From Dichetophora obliterata (Eukaryota > Arthropoda > Insecta > Diptera > Sciomyzidae), in contig OY986436.1 in assembly GCA_963920525.1 (NCBI GenBank), positions 82,886,339-82,950,338 of the forward strand: a DNA stretch of 64,000 bases, given 5' to 3'. The first letter of the stretch is position 1. Every line of letters begins with the position of its first letter. The notes below the pieces were generated by a model. That model was given only the letters and a program-made list of their open reading frames with translations, did no database searches and had not been told where the DNA came from. This document shows, in pieces, positions 12,130 through 24,050 of this stretch. A program made the position numbers and the translations under genes.

Positions 12130-12938
12130 AACAATAGCGTGTATCGAAAAATTTAGATCGTATTCTAAGAGGTCACAAAAGTTGCATAGGGTGGTCAAGA
12201 TATCCCAACAAAAAATTTTACTAAAAAAAGGATGTCTTCCTCTCCCTCAAGGACAAAGATGTTTTTTGAGAAAAACAGTAAAAAATCACGATCTTAAATG
12301 CATTAGTTTTTTTAAGAAAAACTACATATGTCTTAGAGCAAAAGTAAATATAGGCTTTAACTAACAATATTTTGGCAAACACGATGCCACTCTTGGTTTT
12401 TACACAAAGTGTCCCGTGCGAAGGATATTCGAATCTTAAGGTACACTCGAGACAGCACAGAACTTTAGATTGTTTTCTGATTGTCTAAATTTTGGCAAAT
12501 TTGATTATAGTATTGACGTTTTCCTTAAATTTGACGAATTAATAATTTGCATATTTTTTTCCATATGCATTTTCTTGTTTTTGAGAAATGTACACTTGAA
12601 TGCGATTTTTTAACTTTTTCAAAAAATTAATATCAGGTTTTATATCTCTGGCACCAAAAGTGGTACCGAACATAATTTCCTTAATTAAGATTCTTCAAAA
12701 ATTTGTAAACAGCACCCAGTCCAAGAGCATCAATTAACGACACCAGGTTAAGACCACGATTTTTTTTTCCATTTCGATTTTTTAAAAAATTTTCCTTCCT
12801 AGCATGAATTTTATTATTTCGTTAAAACACCTCAACTCAGCATTTACAAAAATTTTGTGCTTTTTACGTACTTTACTTACTTTACTACTTTACGTAAAAT
12901 TTTAAGTTTCTGAGCTTGCCATTCGATGGGTCTCAATT
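12130..12938. other. AT-rich spacer, no gene seen
   Basis: Only short frames, such as one starting near 12182, with no family features. Confidence 0.4.
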
Positions 12939-12946
12939 GACTGAAC

Positions 12947-13382
12947 CATAGCAGAATTACCCAGGTAGTGTTGACAGATTTTATGGGAAACATAAGCTGC
13001 AAAAAATTTACTCAAAAAGAGAGCGCTTTCAATCGGCCATTGTCAATAAGTGAAAATATAATCAATAACCGCAGGTATCAATCCACCTCTGGCAAGAAGC
13101 TTCCTTTTGAGGCACACTGAATAGAATTTAACATCACGAACTGAAAAGCTTTTCGTACAAATTACACCCGATTTTTTTACAACTTTCATGATTTCAAATA
13201 TTCATTTGTTTATTTAAACGCAAACAAACAAAACGCAATTCGAACAAAAATTCTTATTTGATTTTTATGATTTTAGTTTTCGACGCTTGCTTTCTTTCAC
13301 TAGGCTTGTTTTTGACAGGCTATGTTTTCCTTTTGAAGAGAAAATAAGCAGTTGTCAACACTATCTGGATAATTCTGCCATG
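12947..13382. mobile_element. hAT-type MITE with exact 8-bp duplication
   Basis: The ends read CATAGCAGAATTACCCAGGT on the left and, reverse-complemented, CATGGCAGAATTATCCAGAT on the right, both continuing AGTGTTGAC. The flanking 8 bp are identical: GACTGAAC at 12939-12946 and 13383-13390. The 436-bp interior has no coding capacity. A third copy of the terminus occurs at 13666-13712. Confidence 0.85.
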
Positions 13383-13665
13383 GACTGAACAATTGTTTTT
13401 TGAGAAGTGTTTTAATGAAGTAATAAGCATAGAGGAAATTTGAACAAAGTTGTTACATTTTTTTTTAATGATCAAAAAACCATGGCATGCGCCTTATACA
13501 AACAAGGTTTGGTCTTTGACTTGAAAGGAAAGGGATAGATTTATTTAGAGGAATGGATTGGAACCATACGTGAATTATTTATTAGGCGAAACAACAGCGA
13601 AAGACAATTTGAATTGCTTTTAACCGAGGCTAGTGTTATGCCTTAACCTCGCCAAGCATTTCCAG

Positions 13666-13712
13666 CCCCTGGCAGAATTATCTAGGTAGTGTTGACAATT
13701 GCTTATTTTCTC
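13666..13712. repeat. Orphan terminus of the same hAT MITE family
   Basis: GGCAGAATTATCTAGGTAGT followed by GTTGACAATTGCTTATTTTC repeats the right-hand terminus of the 12947-13382 MITE in the opposite orientation. It abuts the 5' truncation point of the piggyBac frame. Confidence 0.7.
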
Positions 13713-13734
13713 TAGTTCGTATGTATGAGTTCGT

Positions 13735-15353
13735 ATGTACTGGGCAGAAGGATTCAGAAATGAAATGATATCAAATTGTAAGTCAAGAGATAGATTTATG
13801 CGACTTCGTCACCTCATTCATTTTGTTGATACCAGCAAACCAAATCATACAAATAAATTTTGGAGGATCCAGCCAATTATTGATATGGTACGTAATCGTT
13901 GTAATCAATTTTCAACAGAAGTGACTAACTATTCAATGTATGAACAAATGATCCCATTTAGTGGGAGGATCCCAGCACGGCAAGTATTAAGGTCGAAACC
14001 TCGCCCAGTTGGTCTAATGAACCTTGTCTGCTGCACTTTAAATGAAATGGTGGTAGACTTTGAACTTTTTCAAGAAGCTGGCACATTTCTGGATTGTGGG
14101 CTTGGTCATGGGCATCAATAATTATTCGATTGACCAAATTTCTACCGAAAAATAGTCACCTGTACTTTGACAGGTTTTTCGCAACTGTTAAACTCCTAGG
14201 AAAACTTTTAGAAATAAGTTTTTTGGCCACAGGCACAATAATGGGCCAACCGCTTGGGGAAAAGAATTCATTTTCCAATGGACAAAGAATTGAATCGTGG
14301 TGATAGCCATCAATTTGTCAATAACGGGGTTGTGGCAGTTAAGTGGTGTGACACAAAGTGTGTCACCGTTGTCTCCACTAAATCCGGAAACGATCCAATT
14401 GAAGAGGAAAACCGCTGGAGCAGACGTTTGAAACGTCATGCATGTGTCCAAATACCAGCAGTGATCCAAGATTATAACTCATATATGGACTGTGTTGATA
14501 TTACGAATCAAATTTTTTAAAGGTATTTTCCCATTTTCTGGGCTTAAGTGCATACAATTCCTGGATGGAGTATAAAAAAGATGCCACCATGGCAGTACTA
14601 CCTAAACGACCCAGTAGCGGATGGAATATATTCCGAATATATGAAGCATCAATTACCTTGTAATGACCACTACTTCCGACTATATTACCTTACTATGCAT
14701 AAAAGGCCTTACATTTAACATTGAATGAGACAGGAGGTAAGTGATCGCCTCCTTTCAGCATTACCTAGAAGTTATGGAGTAACATACTACTTGTATTAAG
14801 TTATAAAAATCACTGCATTACTTTTCCTTGTATACTACATTACAGGTAATGAGGTATGAATTAATTACTTCTGCTATATGCAGACGCATTACTTTTTGAA
14901 AAAAGTAATGCTTCCTTACCTGGTAATTTATTCTGTATTAGTTTTATGGTAGCCACTGGCAAATCCGCTGCTGGGGAGAAATCAAAAATTTTCTAAAATT
15001 CAAAATGAAACTTGGCCAAGTTTTGTGCAGTTACACAGGTACGGTTCCGATATTCCATCGCAAGTTCAAGTGGATAAGAGTAACTATGGATCCAAGTACC
15101 GCTCGAATGATGCTCCGGACGAAACACGTTACGACAGGTATGGTTTGGTCTTTGAATTTTGTTAAAACCTTTATCATATATTTAATTTTTATTCTACAGA
15201 TACGATCATTGGCCTGAGTTTGTGGGCACAACTGTTAAAAGATGTAGGAACCAAAATTGTAGCAGCAGGACGAGAGCAAGCTGCCAAAAATGCAAAGTCA
15301 ACCTTTGCAGCATGAAAGATAAAGACTGTTTTAAAGAATATCACACCAAATAG
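13735..15353 (+). pseudogene. piggyBac-type transposase, decayed, interrupted
   Basis: The frame opens inside the conserved core (SRDRFMRLRHLIHFVD), so the N-terminal part is missing. The first catalytic block reads SMYEQMIPFSGR where the family has an aspartate; here it is tyrosine. A second block LYFDRFFATVKLL keeps its aspartate, and MDCVDITNQ resembles the third. After YNSWMEYKKDATM the frame is broken by an insertion (about 14611-14959) and resumes as LANPLLGRN. A 62-bp intron with GT at 15138 and AG at 15199 joins the tail, which carries a cysteine-rich zinc-binding region (RCRNQNCSSRTRASCQKC and KVNLC) and ends at TAG 15351-15353. Several frameshifts are present. piggyBac proteins cut at TTAA; this copy cannot. 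Confidence 0.85.
14611..14959. mobile_element. Insertion in piggyBac frame, hAT-MITE-like
   Basis: It begins CAGTAGCGGATGG and its end, reverse-complemented, begins CAGTGGCTACC. The interior is full of GTAAT/ATTAC words in both orientations. It separates coding segments that are continuous in piggyBac proteins. No duplication could be matched, so the borders are approximate and class is tentative. Confidence 0.45.
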
Positions 15354-15449
15354 TAATCTATTAGACTTTTTGTTGCTCTTAATATTGAAAAGACCTCATT
15401 TTGTTTTACTTTTTTTCAAAACCGAAGAATATGGATATGTTTCCGTTAA

Positions 15450-15688
15450 CCTTAGTCCTACGTTGAGAAAAAAATTAAAATTCCACGTTGAGGTGTAGAT
15501 GAGGAAGTGAAGTTTATAAATATTTTGAAAAAATTTATAATTGAGATACTACAAGGAACATGATTTCGGTCTACGCTTAACATAAAATAAAAATCATGTA
15601 AGCTTGCTTTTATCCCAAAACAAAACGGTTTTGGAAATATATAGAAATGAAAAAAAATGTAGTTTTCTACACCAACGTAGGACTACGG
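15450..15688. mobile_element. TTAA-flanked MITE (piggyBac type)
   Basis: The ends are CCTTAGTCCTACGTTG and, reverse-complemented, CCGTAGTCCTACGTTG. Both are flanked by TTAA (15446-15449 and 15689-15692), the target of piggyBac transposases. Length is 239 bp and there is no coding capacity. Confidence 0.85.
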
Positions 15689-15999
15689 TTAAGTTTTATG
15701 CTATTCTATACGAAAATTAGAATTAATATTACATATTATTAAAGATTATTTCAATAAAAAACTGTAAATTTTTTTTTTACACATGAAAACTTAAGTTACA
15801 CAAACGTGTTATATCCTTTTCTCAGAATCCAGTGAACAAAAATCTTTTTTAGTATTTTTCACATAACTATGGCACAAAAATAAGCACGGGCTAAAAATTT
15901 CATACAAATCGGTGGAAGTTTTTTTCAGGTCTGAAAGGGTAATAGTTTGGTTTAATAAATAAATATTACGTTTAAATATTTACAACGCATTGTATAAAA

Positions 16000-16322
16000 A
16001 TAAAATTATGAATTCGTCTATAATTTGATTTATCATGTTAACGGAAAGCATTTTGGTTAATTTTATGCATTCGATACTATCATTTTCGATTTTATCATCT
16101 CTATTGCAATTTATATTAAAGTTTTATAGGTACTGAAGCCAAAAATTGATAATTAAACTTCCGAACGAATTCTGTGTGTGTGGAATAAAGGAAAAAAAGA
16201 AATATTTCTATTTTTATAATAATAAACCTTTAAAAAAAAAATACTTTGTTTTGTAGTTATATAAAACTGTACATTGTAGGTGCATACTATTTTGAGTGTG
16301 TACGGAAAATATAAAGTATGAC
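16000..16322. repeat. Interspersed repeat R, copy 1
   Basis: It aligns over about 320 bp with 48205-48543, including GATTTTATCATCTCTATT, TTTTATAGGTACTGAAGCC and CTTTGTTTTGTAGTT. The similarity ends at about 16322, where the LOA-like element begins. Confidence 0.75.
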
Positions 16323-18892
16323 GGTAATGAACCGACCTTCATTATTAGTAATAGGCAGGACGTCTTAGATATTACACTTGACTCTGACCATATACCTAAT
16401 AGAATAAGGAACTGGAGAGTTTCAAAAGAACACTCTTTTTCAGACCATAGATATATTATCTTTGATGTTGATGATTTTGCTACAAAACCGAGCATCTTTC
16501 GCAACCTCAAAAAAGTTAACTGAGATCTTTCCTTAGACACGTTAATAATAGATCTCTCGCCTGGACCATTCGGTCGTCCCTCCTGTAAAAAATCGCTAGA
16601 CTACCTAGTGGATGGTCTCACAAATTCCATTAACAAAGCTCTCGTTATCATTTGTCCGTTAAAAACACCAAGAGGGAAGTAAAAGCCACCCTGGTGGAAC
16701 AAAGGAATCGAGGAGCTCCGTAATAAGTCCAGAAAATTCTTTAATAAGGCAAATGCCACTAGATTCTCAGATTCGTGGACGAACTATAAAGTGACTCTAA
16801 AAGAACACAAGAATGATTTGAGAAAAGCACAAAGACAAGGCTGGAGGATCTTTTGTGAAAAAGTAACACAAACCTCAGAGGCGTCAAGGCTTAGGCAAAT
16901 TCTATCAACGGTTCCCTCTAATCCAAGCTTCTTGAAAAAGGAAGATGGTGCTTGGGCTACTAGCAGTGTGGAATCCCTGAATGTTTTAGTAGAAACTCAC
17001 AGAGATATGTAATACTCCAATTCAGGAAGATCAGTTACCATCTGTGAACAGATCCCTAAAAATACTCACTTTTAAGTCACCAGGACCTGATGGTATAGCT
17101 CCCATTCAAATTCAGAAGTCGTACGACATCTGAGCGGCTTTTGTTGATCTACCAAAGCTGGCTTAACCTAAAACATATTCCCAAACGTTGGCGTAATGTT
17201 AAGGTTATCTTTATACCTAAGGCAGGCAAAAGCTCACACGTGAACCCAAAAGATCTTCGACCAATTAGTCTCCCATCTTTACTTCTAAAAATCCTCGAGA
17301 GATTAATCGATATTCACTTAAGATTTAAAATAGAAAAGCCTCTGTCAATAGCACAGCATGCTTACACCAAAGACAATTCATTGGAAACAGCTCTCAACTC
17401 CATACTTTCTATCATTGAAAAATCCCTCCATCATTGATATAGAAGGGGCCTTTAATAACGTTGAGGCAAGAGCTATCACTAATACGCTAACGGAGCTTGG
17501 GTTAGATGCCGCGCTAATAGCACTGATAAATCATATGTTGGTAGACAGGAACCTCAGGAAGGGGTTCATTCACCTCTACTCTGGAATTTAGCAGTAAATG
17601 AACTGTTAGTAAAACTGGAACTAGAGGGGTGCAGGGTGATAGCTTATGCCGATGACGTTCCTACTGTTACCTATGGAAAATACATGTCTGCTCTTTGAGA
17701 TATTATGCAAAATTGCCTAAAAACTCTAGTCAACTGGGCTATCAGCTGTAGACTCAGCGTTAAAAAAAAACTGAATTAGTTGTTTTCACTAGAAAACACA
17801 ATTTACCTCTTGTTAGTCCTCCTAAGCTCGGAAACAAAAGATTAAGCTTCTCAGATCAAGCAAAATACCTGGGCCTTATACTGGATAGGAAACTAAACTG
17901 AAAGCCCAATCTGCTCGAGAGAGCCAAAAAAGCGAATATTGCCCTGTAATCATGCAAAAAGGCGTTAGGTAGCAAATGGAGTTTACAATCAAGTGTTGCT
18001 CACTGGCTATATACAGAAGTTGTAAGGCCAGTCTTGCTATATGGTGCTATTGTCTGGTGGCATGCACTCGATAAACAGACTCACCTAAACCTTCTCCGTA
18101 AAGTTCAAAGATCAGTGGAACTGTGCATGATTGGAGCCTTAGGAACGACTCCGACAGACGCATTAGACATAGACGCATCACCTCACAATGTCATTGAGAT
18201 CTTTACTGATGGATCAAAACTAGATGGCAAACTAGGTGGAGGAGTCTACTCAAAAGCAAAAAGCATTAATTTAGCCTTCAGGCTTTCTGACCATTGCAGT
18301 GTATTTTAAGCTGAAATCGCTGCTGTACATGAAGCTTTAACTTGGCTACAGGTGAATGAGATATCTTCCATGGTTATTTGCATATTATCTGACAGTCAAG
18401 TTCTCAGCTGCCAACAGTTCTCAACCGCCGTAGATCTCTAAACAAGATGGCAGAGCAGCTCAAAATCCTTCAATGCTGGATTTCTGAACATAAGGATTTT
18501 ATAGGTAACTGCAAAGCAGATGAACTCGCTCGTACAGGTACTACCAAACAGATATCTATAGATAAGGTAATATAACGCGACAAATCTGGCCCTAATTCAA
18601 CTCTAAGCGTTCAAAAGAACTCATTTCTCTCAGAAGATACCACATTAGCACCATGGTAGGGATCCTTACAGGGCACTGCCTTATTGGCAGACATCCGCAA
18701 AGATTGAACATACCTCACAACGACTTCTGCAGAAGCTGTAGAGATGAGGAGGAGGAAGAATCTACAGTACATTTCCTCTGCAATTGCTCAGCGCTGGCTC
18801 AAAAACGCTTCCTCCACTTAGGCAGCTGGTTCTTCAATGACCTTGACGAACTCTCGGAATCGTCGGTTTACCGAATCCTAGGCTTAGTATAG
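16323..18892 (+). pseudogene. LOA/I-type polyprotein (EN-RT-RNase H), broken
   Basis: In order: the end of an APE-type endonuclease (FIISNRQDVLDITL, then FSDHRYIIFDV); a spacer; reverse transcriptase motifs (VIFIPKAGKSS, DLRPISLPSLLLKILERLID, AQHAYTKDNSLETAL, and AYADDV near 17645); RNase H (IEIFTDGSKLDGKLGGGVYS, then F-stop-AEIAAVHEAL where the family has FQAE); and a C-terminal CRSCRDEEEEESTVHFLCNC zinc-binding-like block. The order EN, RT, RNase H is typical of the I superfamily. Many stops and frameshifts (for example TAA at about 18307, the run of A at 17761) make it inactive. It is clearly related to, but much older than, the copy at 37.9-39.9 kb. Confidence 0.8.
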
Positions 18893-19013
18893 CTCAAATT
18901 GGTTTAAATAGAGATAAGAAAGATCAACCCTTTGGTATCACAATGTGTCTTCTTGGCCTAAGTGTGTCTCGTTTGAGAAAGCCAAACTAACTTAATCTAA
19001 CCTAAAACCTTAG
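16323..19013 (+). mobile_element. LOA/I-type non-LTR retrotransposon, old copy
   Basis: The element is 5'-truncated within the endonuclease and inserted in repeat R. It runs through reverse transcriptase, RNase H and a cysteine/histidine-rich C-terminus. The 3' end carries CTTAATCTAACCTAAAACC, a degenerate version of the CCTAA-type tail seen on the related copy at 37789-39919. The right border is approximate, since no duplication was identified. Confidence 0.75.
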
Positions 19014-19839
19014 AGTTTAAAAGCCATGGCTTCGCTGTAGAACGGAGGTTTTGTCATTTCACATGCAATTATCAATGCCCAACATATTAAATAACTTTGT
19101 TGAACTCTGCATAGGAATATGTTTTATTTTAATAACTGGAGGGTTTAATTTTTTCTTCTCTTTATATTAAAATTATGAGAGACAGCTTATAAAATTAAGT
19201 TAAGTGAATCTTATCTTTATGATAATTGTAAAAGGAAATTTATTTTCGTGGTTTATATTTAATTTTTCATCTATGGTTTGTTTGCCAAGTTTATTAAAGA
19301 ATATAAGGAATAAAAATTAAAAAAAAAAACTTACATAAGTATATACAAAACAAATATAATATAACATACTTTCATATAAAATATTTCTCAAAATCAGCAA
19401 TTATTATGAATTTAACAATTTTGTTTTAATCGTTTTATAAATAAATGTTATCAAAAATAATTAATTTCTTGTTCATTATTCTCTAAACGTAAAAAATTTC
19501 GATAAAATATTTTAGGATAACACTTAGGAGGTTAAAATTTCATCATTAGAAAAAAAAATCTTCGACAAATTTTAATTGCTTCAAAACTGCCTCTTACAAT
19601 TGTCATAAAGATAAGACTCACTATACTTAATTTTATAAGCTTTCTCTCATCTATACTATTATATAAAAGGCTTCTCACGTATCTGCGATGACGCTTACGC
19701 ACGTACATTTTTTTTACAATGTACGTAAATGATTGTAAATAAAAAAAAAGTATAGCAGTGAAGGGACTGCCGACCGAAGCGAAAAGCTATATATAAAATA
19801 TTAGTATTCCCTGGAAGACGTTGTCCTGCCACGACCGCC
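19014..19839. other. AT-rich spacer with Helitron-like start word
   Basis: No gene. At about 19650 the words TCTATACTATTATATAAAAG resemble Helitron 5' termini; a similar word occurs near 28503. No matching 3' hairpin was established. Confidence 0.3.
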
Positions 19840-20059
19840 TTAAGCGCTGATTATAATAGACGGAACGGAACGTTATAGAATGTTGAGAAATGTCACTTTA
19901 CAATCTATTGCATGAGTTTCTTATGAGTTCGATTATAATAAGACGGAACGGAGCGGCACATAGGCGTCCACAGGGGGTGCAGGGGGGGCACTTGCCCCCT
20001 CCCCCTAGACGGGAAAAATTTTATAAATATTTATTTTTAATGTGTATATGTTATATAGT

Positions 20060-21540
20060 CATAAAAAATCATAAAAAAGTCTAGTTAAATAAAGGTTTTC
20101 CATTAATTGTGAATACATATATTTAAATGTTTAAAAAATAAGAGAACAGAAAATACTGCTTAATTTCATCTCGCAGCTTATTTTATGCAGTCACTTCTCT
20201 CTGTTACGGTACTATAATGCTGCGCTGTCTAACGGTACTTTCGTTAGCTATGCCATCGTTATATTTCTATAATTGCTTTGTGTTAGCTTTTTAGTCGGAT
20301 TTTATTGCTTCAAGTGTCTGCTTCTATGATTATTTTAAATAGGAGCGCGCACAACGCTACAACAACGAGAATTGGTTATATACTATTTTAAAAACAGCAG
20401 CTCGGAGTGAAAAATGGCTGAAATGGTTAATAGCAATTCCTCTACAGTGCAAAAAATCAACGAGCGCTTCGTTCATAAGAATCGATTGCACAATAAGAGC
20501 AAAAAAGCAGCAAACAAAATTTTTAATGCAACCGACGAGCGTCATATTGTACGGAAGATAAAGGCTAATCCGAGACTCTCAGCTCCGAAAATGGCTTTTG
20601 AAGATCAAACTGACCTGAGCAAACAGAGTAGTGCTAAAACTATTCGACGTGTCTTGCGCAAAAAGAACTTTCATGGCCGAGTAACACGAAACAAGCCGTT
20701 TATTATCCCCAAAAACAGATTATGCAGACTCAACTACGACAAAGAACATATGTCCAAGGCTCCAGAATACTGGAATTCAAATATTTTTGCAGATAAATCG
20801 AATATCAATTTATTCGGTTCAGATGGTATGTGCTATATGTGGCGAAAACCGAATACCGAAGTCAACAAAAAAAACTTAAAACAAACCGTGAAACATGGCG
20901 GTGGCAGCGTCATGGTTTGGGCCTGAATGTCAGCTGCTGGTACTGGGAAGTTGCCGTTTATTAAAACAGCAATAGACAAATCTAAGTACCTACAGATCCT
21001 GAACAACAATTTGTTGCAGAGTGCAAAGGTTCTGGGTATAAAATTGAATTTCCGATTTTACCAGGATGACGATCGAAAGCACAAAGCGGGTATTGTGCAA
21101 ACCAGGCTAATATACAACTGCCCACAATTGATGACGCCGCCAGCACAGTCGCCAGGCCTTAATGTTATTGAAAATGTGTGGTCTTTATTGGAAAATAAAA
21201 TCCGAAAACATCAAATTTCAAACAAAAACCACCTGAAAGAGATATTGAAAACGAAGTGGGCGAATATTTTGCCAACTATCACTTAAAAACTGGTCGCATC
21301 AATGCCAAACTACCTCAGATCTGTTGTGGACAACAAGGGCTATCATACCAAATAATTAAAATATCAAATATCATTAATTAATACGAAAAATTTATAAATG
21401 ACAAGTGACTGCATAAAATAAGCTGTGATATAAAATTAAACAGTATTTTCTGGTTTCTTAATTTTAAGCCAACTTAATATATACTTTTACAATAAATTAA
21501 GTTAATTTATTAAACTAAACATCTTGTGCTTTTAAATGCT
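20060..21540 (+). mobile_element. Long-TIR Tc1-like element, inner layer
   Basis: About 130-150 bp at the left (around 20060-20198) is repeated inverted at the right (around 21400-21540), sharing for example CAGCTTATTTTATGCAGTCA and CAGAAAATACTG. A further CATAGAATAAGCTGTGAATC copy of the same word lies at 21609-21628. Such long inverted repeats with repeated internal words fit IR/DR-type Tc1 elements. The outer limits are approximate. Confidence 0.75.
20414..21355 (+). pseudogene. Tc1-type (DD34E) transposase, two nonsense codons
   Basis: This is one frame of 313 codons from ATG 20414 to TAA 21353-21355, interrupted only by TGA at 20924-20926 and TAA at 21284-21286. The N-terminal half has helix-turn-helix regions (including KANPRLSAPKMAFED and SAKTIRRVLRKKNFHGR). 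The catalytic core begins at NIFADKSNINLFGSDG, followed by HGGGSVMVWA, the stop, FYQDDDRKHKAG and TPPAQSPGLNVIENVWSLLE. Between the second aspartate and the glutamate there are 34 residues, the DD34E spacing of Tc1. The C-terminus MPNYLRSVVDNKGYHTK is family-typical. The frame is otherwise intact, so inactivation is recent. Confidence 0.9.
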
Positions 21541-22499
21541 ACCATATTATTTTTTCTATTCCTGTTAGTTTCGTTGTTATAAAGCCCTAAAATTGAAAGT
21601 ATGCACCGCATAGAATAAGCTGTGAATCACTTTTTGTGAAGGAAAATATATAAAAATGAAAGCAGAAAAGAAAAAATTAATACAAATTAAAAGTCTGCGA
21701 AAAAATGTGAAAAATAAAGTCTGTGAAGTGTATGGTCGTCGCTATGACGAGAAAAAAAGTCTTGTTTGCGCAAATAGTCTGTGCAGTCTATATGGCCCTT
21801 AAGCAGCCCTGATCAGCGATTAACGATTAACAATAGATTTTTTCTATTTGTCGTCTGTTGTGCATCTATTGTTTTTATTAATATGTTGCATATGTGGAGT
21901 GCATTAACGTGCAGTGTTCACAAAATTTTCACCGAAAATCTCAAACAATAAAATTACATAGGTAACATTTCACGTTCATTCTCATATATGTGCACACCTT
22001 TTCCCCCCCCTAGAAAAAGTTCTGCGGACGCCCTTGGAGCGGCACGTGACGTTGAGATATAAAGATTTTTGATTTTTCCGCTGTGTTTCGTTACGTTTTG
22101 AGCAAAAATTTTATGTTGACATTTGCTACTATTAATTTTTGAATTTGATTGAATTTATGTTTTAAAATTATAAAAAAAGAAGAGTTGATGGAGTTTGTTT
22201 TGTAATAAAATATATTTTAGAAAAAAATTAACTCCTCTTTCGTTGCTATTATAATCGCCACTCCGTTTGAAGCCGTTTCGTCCCGCCACAATGACACTTG
22301 ACTCCGTTCCGTTCCTTCTATTATAATCAGCGCTTTACGGCTATATAAGAATTTTCATGCTAATATAGGGTTTCAGACTATCCTACATGTAGGATGGATT
22401 TGACAGGTCGGATGGACATATAGGAATGTGCGAAAGCTCATACTGCAGCTCATACTACATGTAGGATGAAAATCAAAAAGTTCTAAAAGTTCTCTATGC

Positions 22500-22620
22500 G
22501 TCCTTGTTTGTAGATTTCCTTGGTTATTGTTGTTGGCGCACTTAGCTGGAAATTTTTTGTAGACGTATTGAATTCTAATTGCGTAGCTACAGTCGGCATA
22601 TGAAATTAGAATTATTTTTG
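22500..22620. repeat. Inverted arm matching 23195-23300
   Basis: Reverse-complemented, this arm shares CATATGC-GACTGTAGCTAC and GTCTACAAAAAATT words with 23195-23300. It probably belongs to the same foldback family as the structure at 23241-23720. The intervening 570 bp is AT-rich with no gene. Confidence 0.55.
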
Positions 22621-23240
22621 TTAAGAGCTTATAGCAATTTATTAAATTTTTTTATATATTACTGAAACTATTTTTTTTAAGCCAAAGTATTATTATATCA
22701 AAAATACATATAATTTAAGTAATTTATTAAAATTATTTCATTATTGAATTAATATAAAAAATTAAAGCTTATTTATATCTATTTATATCATGACACTAAC
22801 ACAATATACATGTTCACCATTTCTATATTGCGTTGTGTATTAAAAATAGAATATTATAAAATGAAGAAATATCTATAGCATATAAATTATACATAATTCA
22901 TATAAGAAGTTGATGCTAAACAGTTTAAAAAATAGAATACATAGGATAAGCAGACTTTAGTTATCCAATTACTACTGAAAATATCAATTATTTTGCAGGT
23001 TTATTACGTAATTGTTATTATATAAATATACATAAATACTCTTTAAATTTCCTCAATGAGTTAAATTGGATATATTTATGCTCTATATATATGTATATAT
23101 ATGTATTTACCGATACGGTAAAACTTTTTCTAAAAACAAATAGATTTACCAATATTATATATTCTCTTTAATTCATATGTATAATATGTTTTCTAAATTA
23201 GTTCGATGTCATATGCTGACTGTAGCTACAAATAAACATC

Positions 23241-23720
23241 TACAAAAAATTAAAGCTTACTGTACAACAATAACTACTTAGCAAATTTACAACAACAACG
23301 CAAAGAGAATTACAAGATCCCAGCGGTTGCGCAGCTTTAGAGGGGATGAACCGAATTGATGGCGTAAAATATACAGTACTTTACATGCTATATTTTCTGT
23401 TTGCCTGCTAGCAAGATCTCAAGTGGAGGGAGGCATTAAGAGAGACTTCAGAGCTAACTGCTGAAATAAAATGAAATTTCAATTTTTCATATTTGTATTT
23501 TGTTTGACTGTCGTTTAGTCTCTTTTAATGCCTTCACTTTAGATCTTGCTAGCAGGCAAATAGAAAAAATAGCAAGCAAAGTGCTATTTAGCTTTCGCCG
23601 CCAATTCGGTTCATCCCCTCTAACGCTGCGCAATCGCTATGATCATGTCATTCTCTCAGCATTTTTGTTGTAGACTTGCTTGGTAATTGTTGTTGTGCAG
23701 TTAGCTTTAATTTTTAGTTA
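23241..23720. repeat. Foldback element, ~210-bp inverted arms
   Basis: Left arm 23241-23452 and right arm 23516-23720 are inverted copies. Shared words include TTAGAGGGGATGAACCGAAT, TGCCTGCTAGCAAGATCT and AATTAAAGCT. The spacer is only about 60 bp, so the DNA could form a long hairpin. No coding capacity. Confidence 0.8.
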
Positions 23721-24050
23721 GTTATAAAAGAGTTTGACAGTTATGGTCACTATTAGAGAGAACACATTTAGCCCTTACACTACCTTGTCTAGTTATACTA
23801 TGAGTGGTGGCATCAAAAGGGACTTCACGGCCAGTCAAACAAAAACCATACATCAAAAATTTTAAATTTATTTTATTTTAACCTACAGCAGCTCTACATA
23901 TACATTGAAAAAGCTATATCATTCAATGTTTCGCAGCGGAGCAAAGGAAGGGAAAAAACGATGCGTCAGCATAGGAACTTATTGATGGTTGCTTGCTACA
24001 TTTACTAAGCGCCTGGTTGTCAAGATCCAAGAGCGTCATTTAAAAACTTA

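Larger units (their letters stand above)
19959..22036. mobile_element. hAT element with G-run termini, middle layer
   Basis: The ends CATAGGCGTCCACAG and, reverse-complemented, CAAGGGCGTCCGCAG are inverted repeats, flanked by an exact 8-bp duplication GAGCGGCA (19951-19958 and 22037-22044). The left subterminal region is a G-run/C-run palindrome around GGGGGGGCACTTGCCCCC. No hAT transposase remains; the interior is filled by a Tc1-like element. Confidence 0.85.
19843..22334. mobile_element. MITE with TTA duplication, outer layer of nest
   Basis: The ends AGCGCTGATTATAATAGACG and, reverse-complemented, AGCGCTGATTATAATAGAAG continue together with GAACGGAACG, giving inverted repeats of about 30 bp with one mismatch. 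TTA flanks both ends (19840-19842 and 22335-22337), a 3-bp duplication as in PIF/Harbinger MITEs. Subtracting the hAT insertion leaves about 406 bp without coding capacity. Confidence 0.8.

Noticed and set aside
14603..14967. 8-bp duplication around the insertion in piggyBac
   Set aside because: Flanking words do not match, so the border and class are left tentative.
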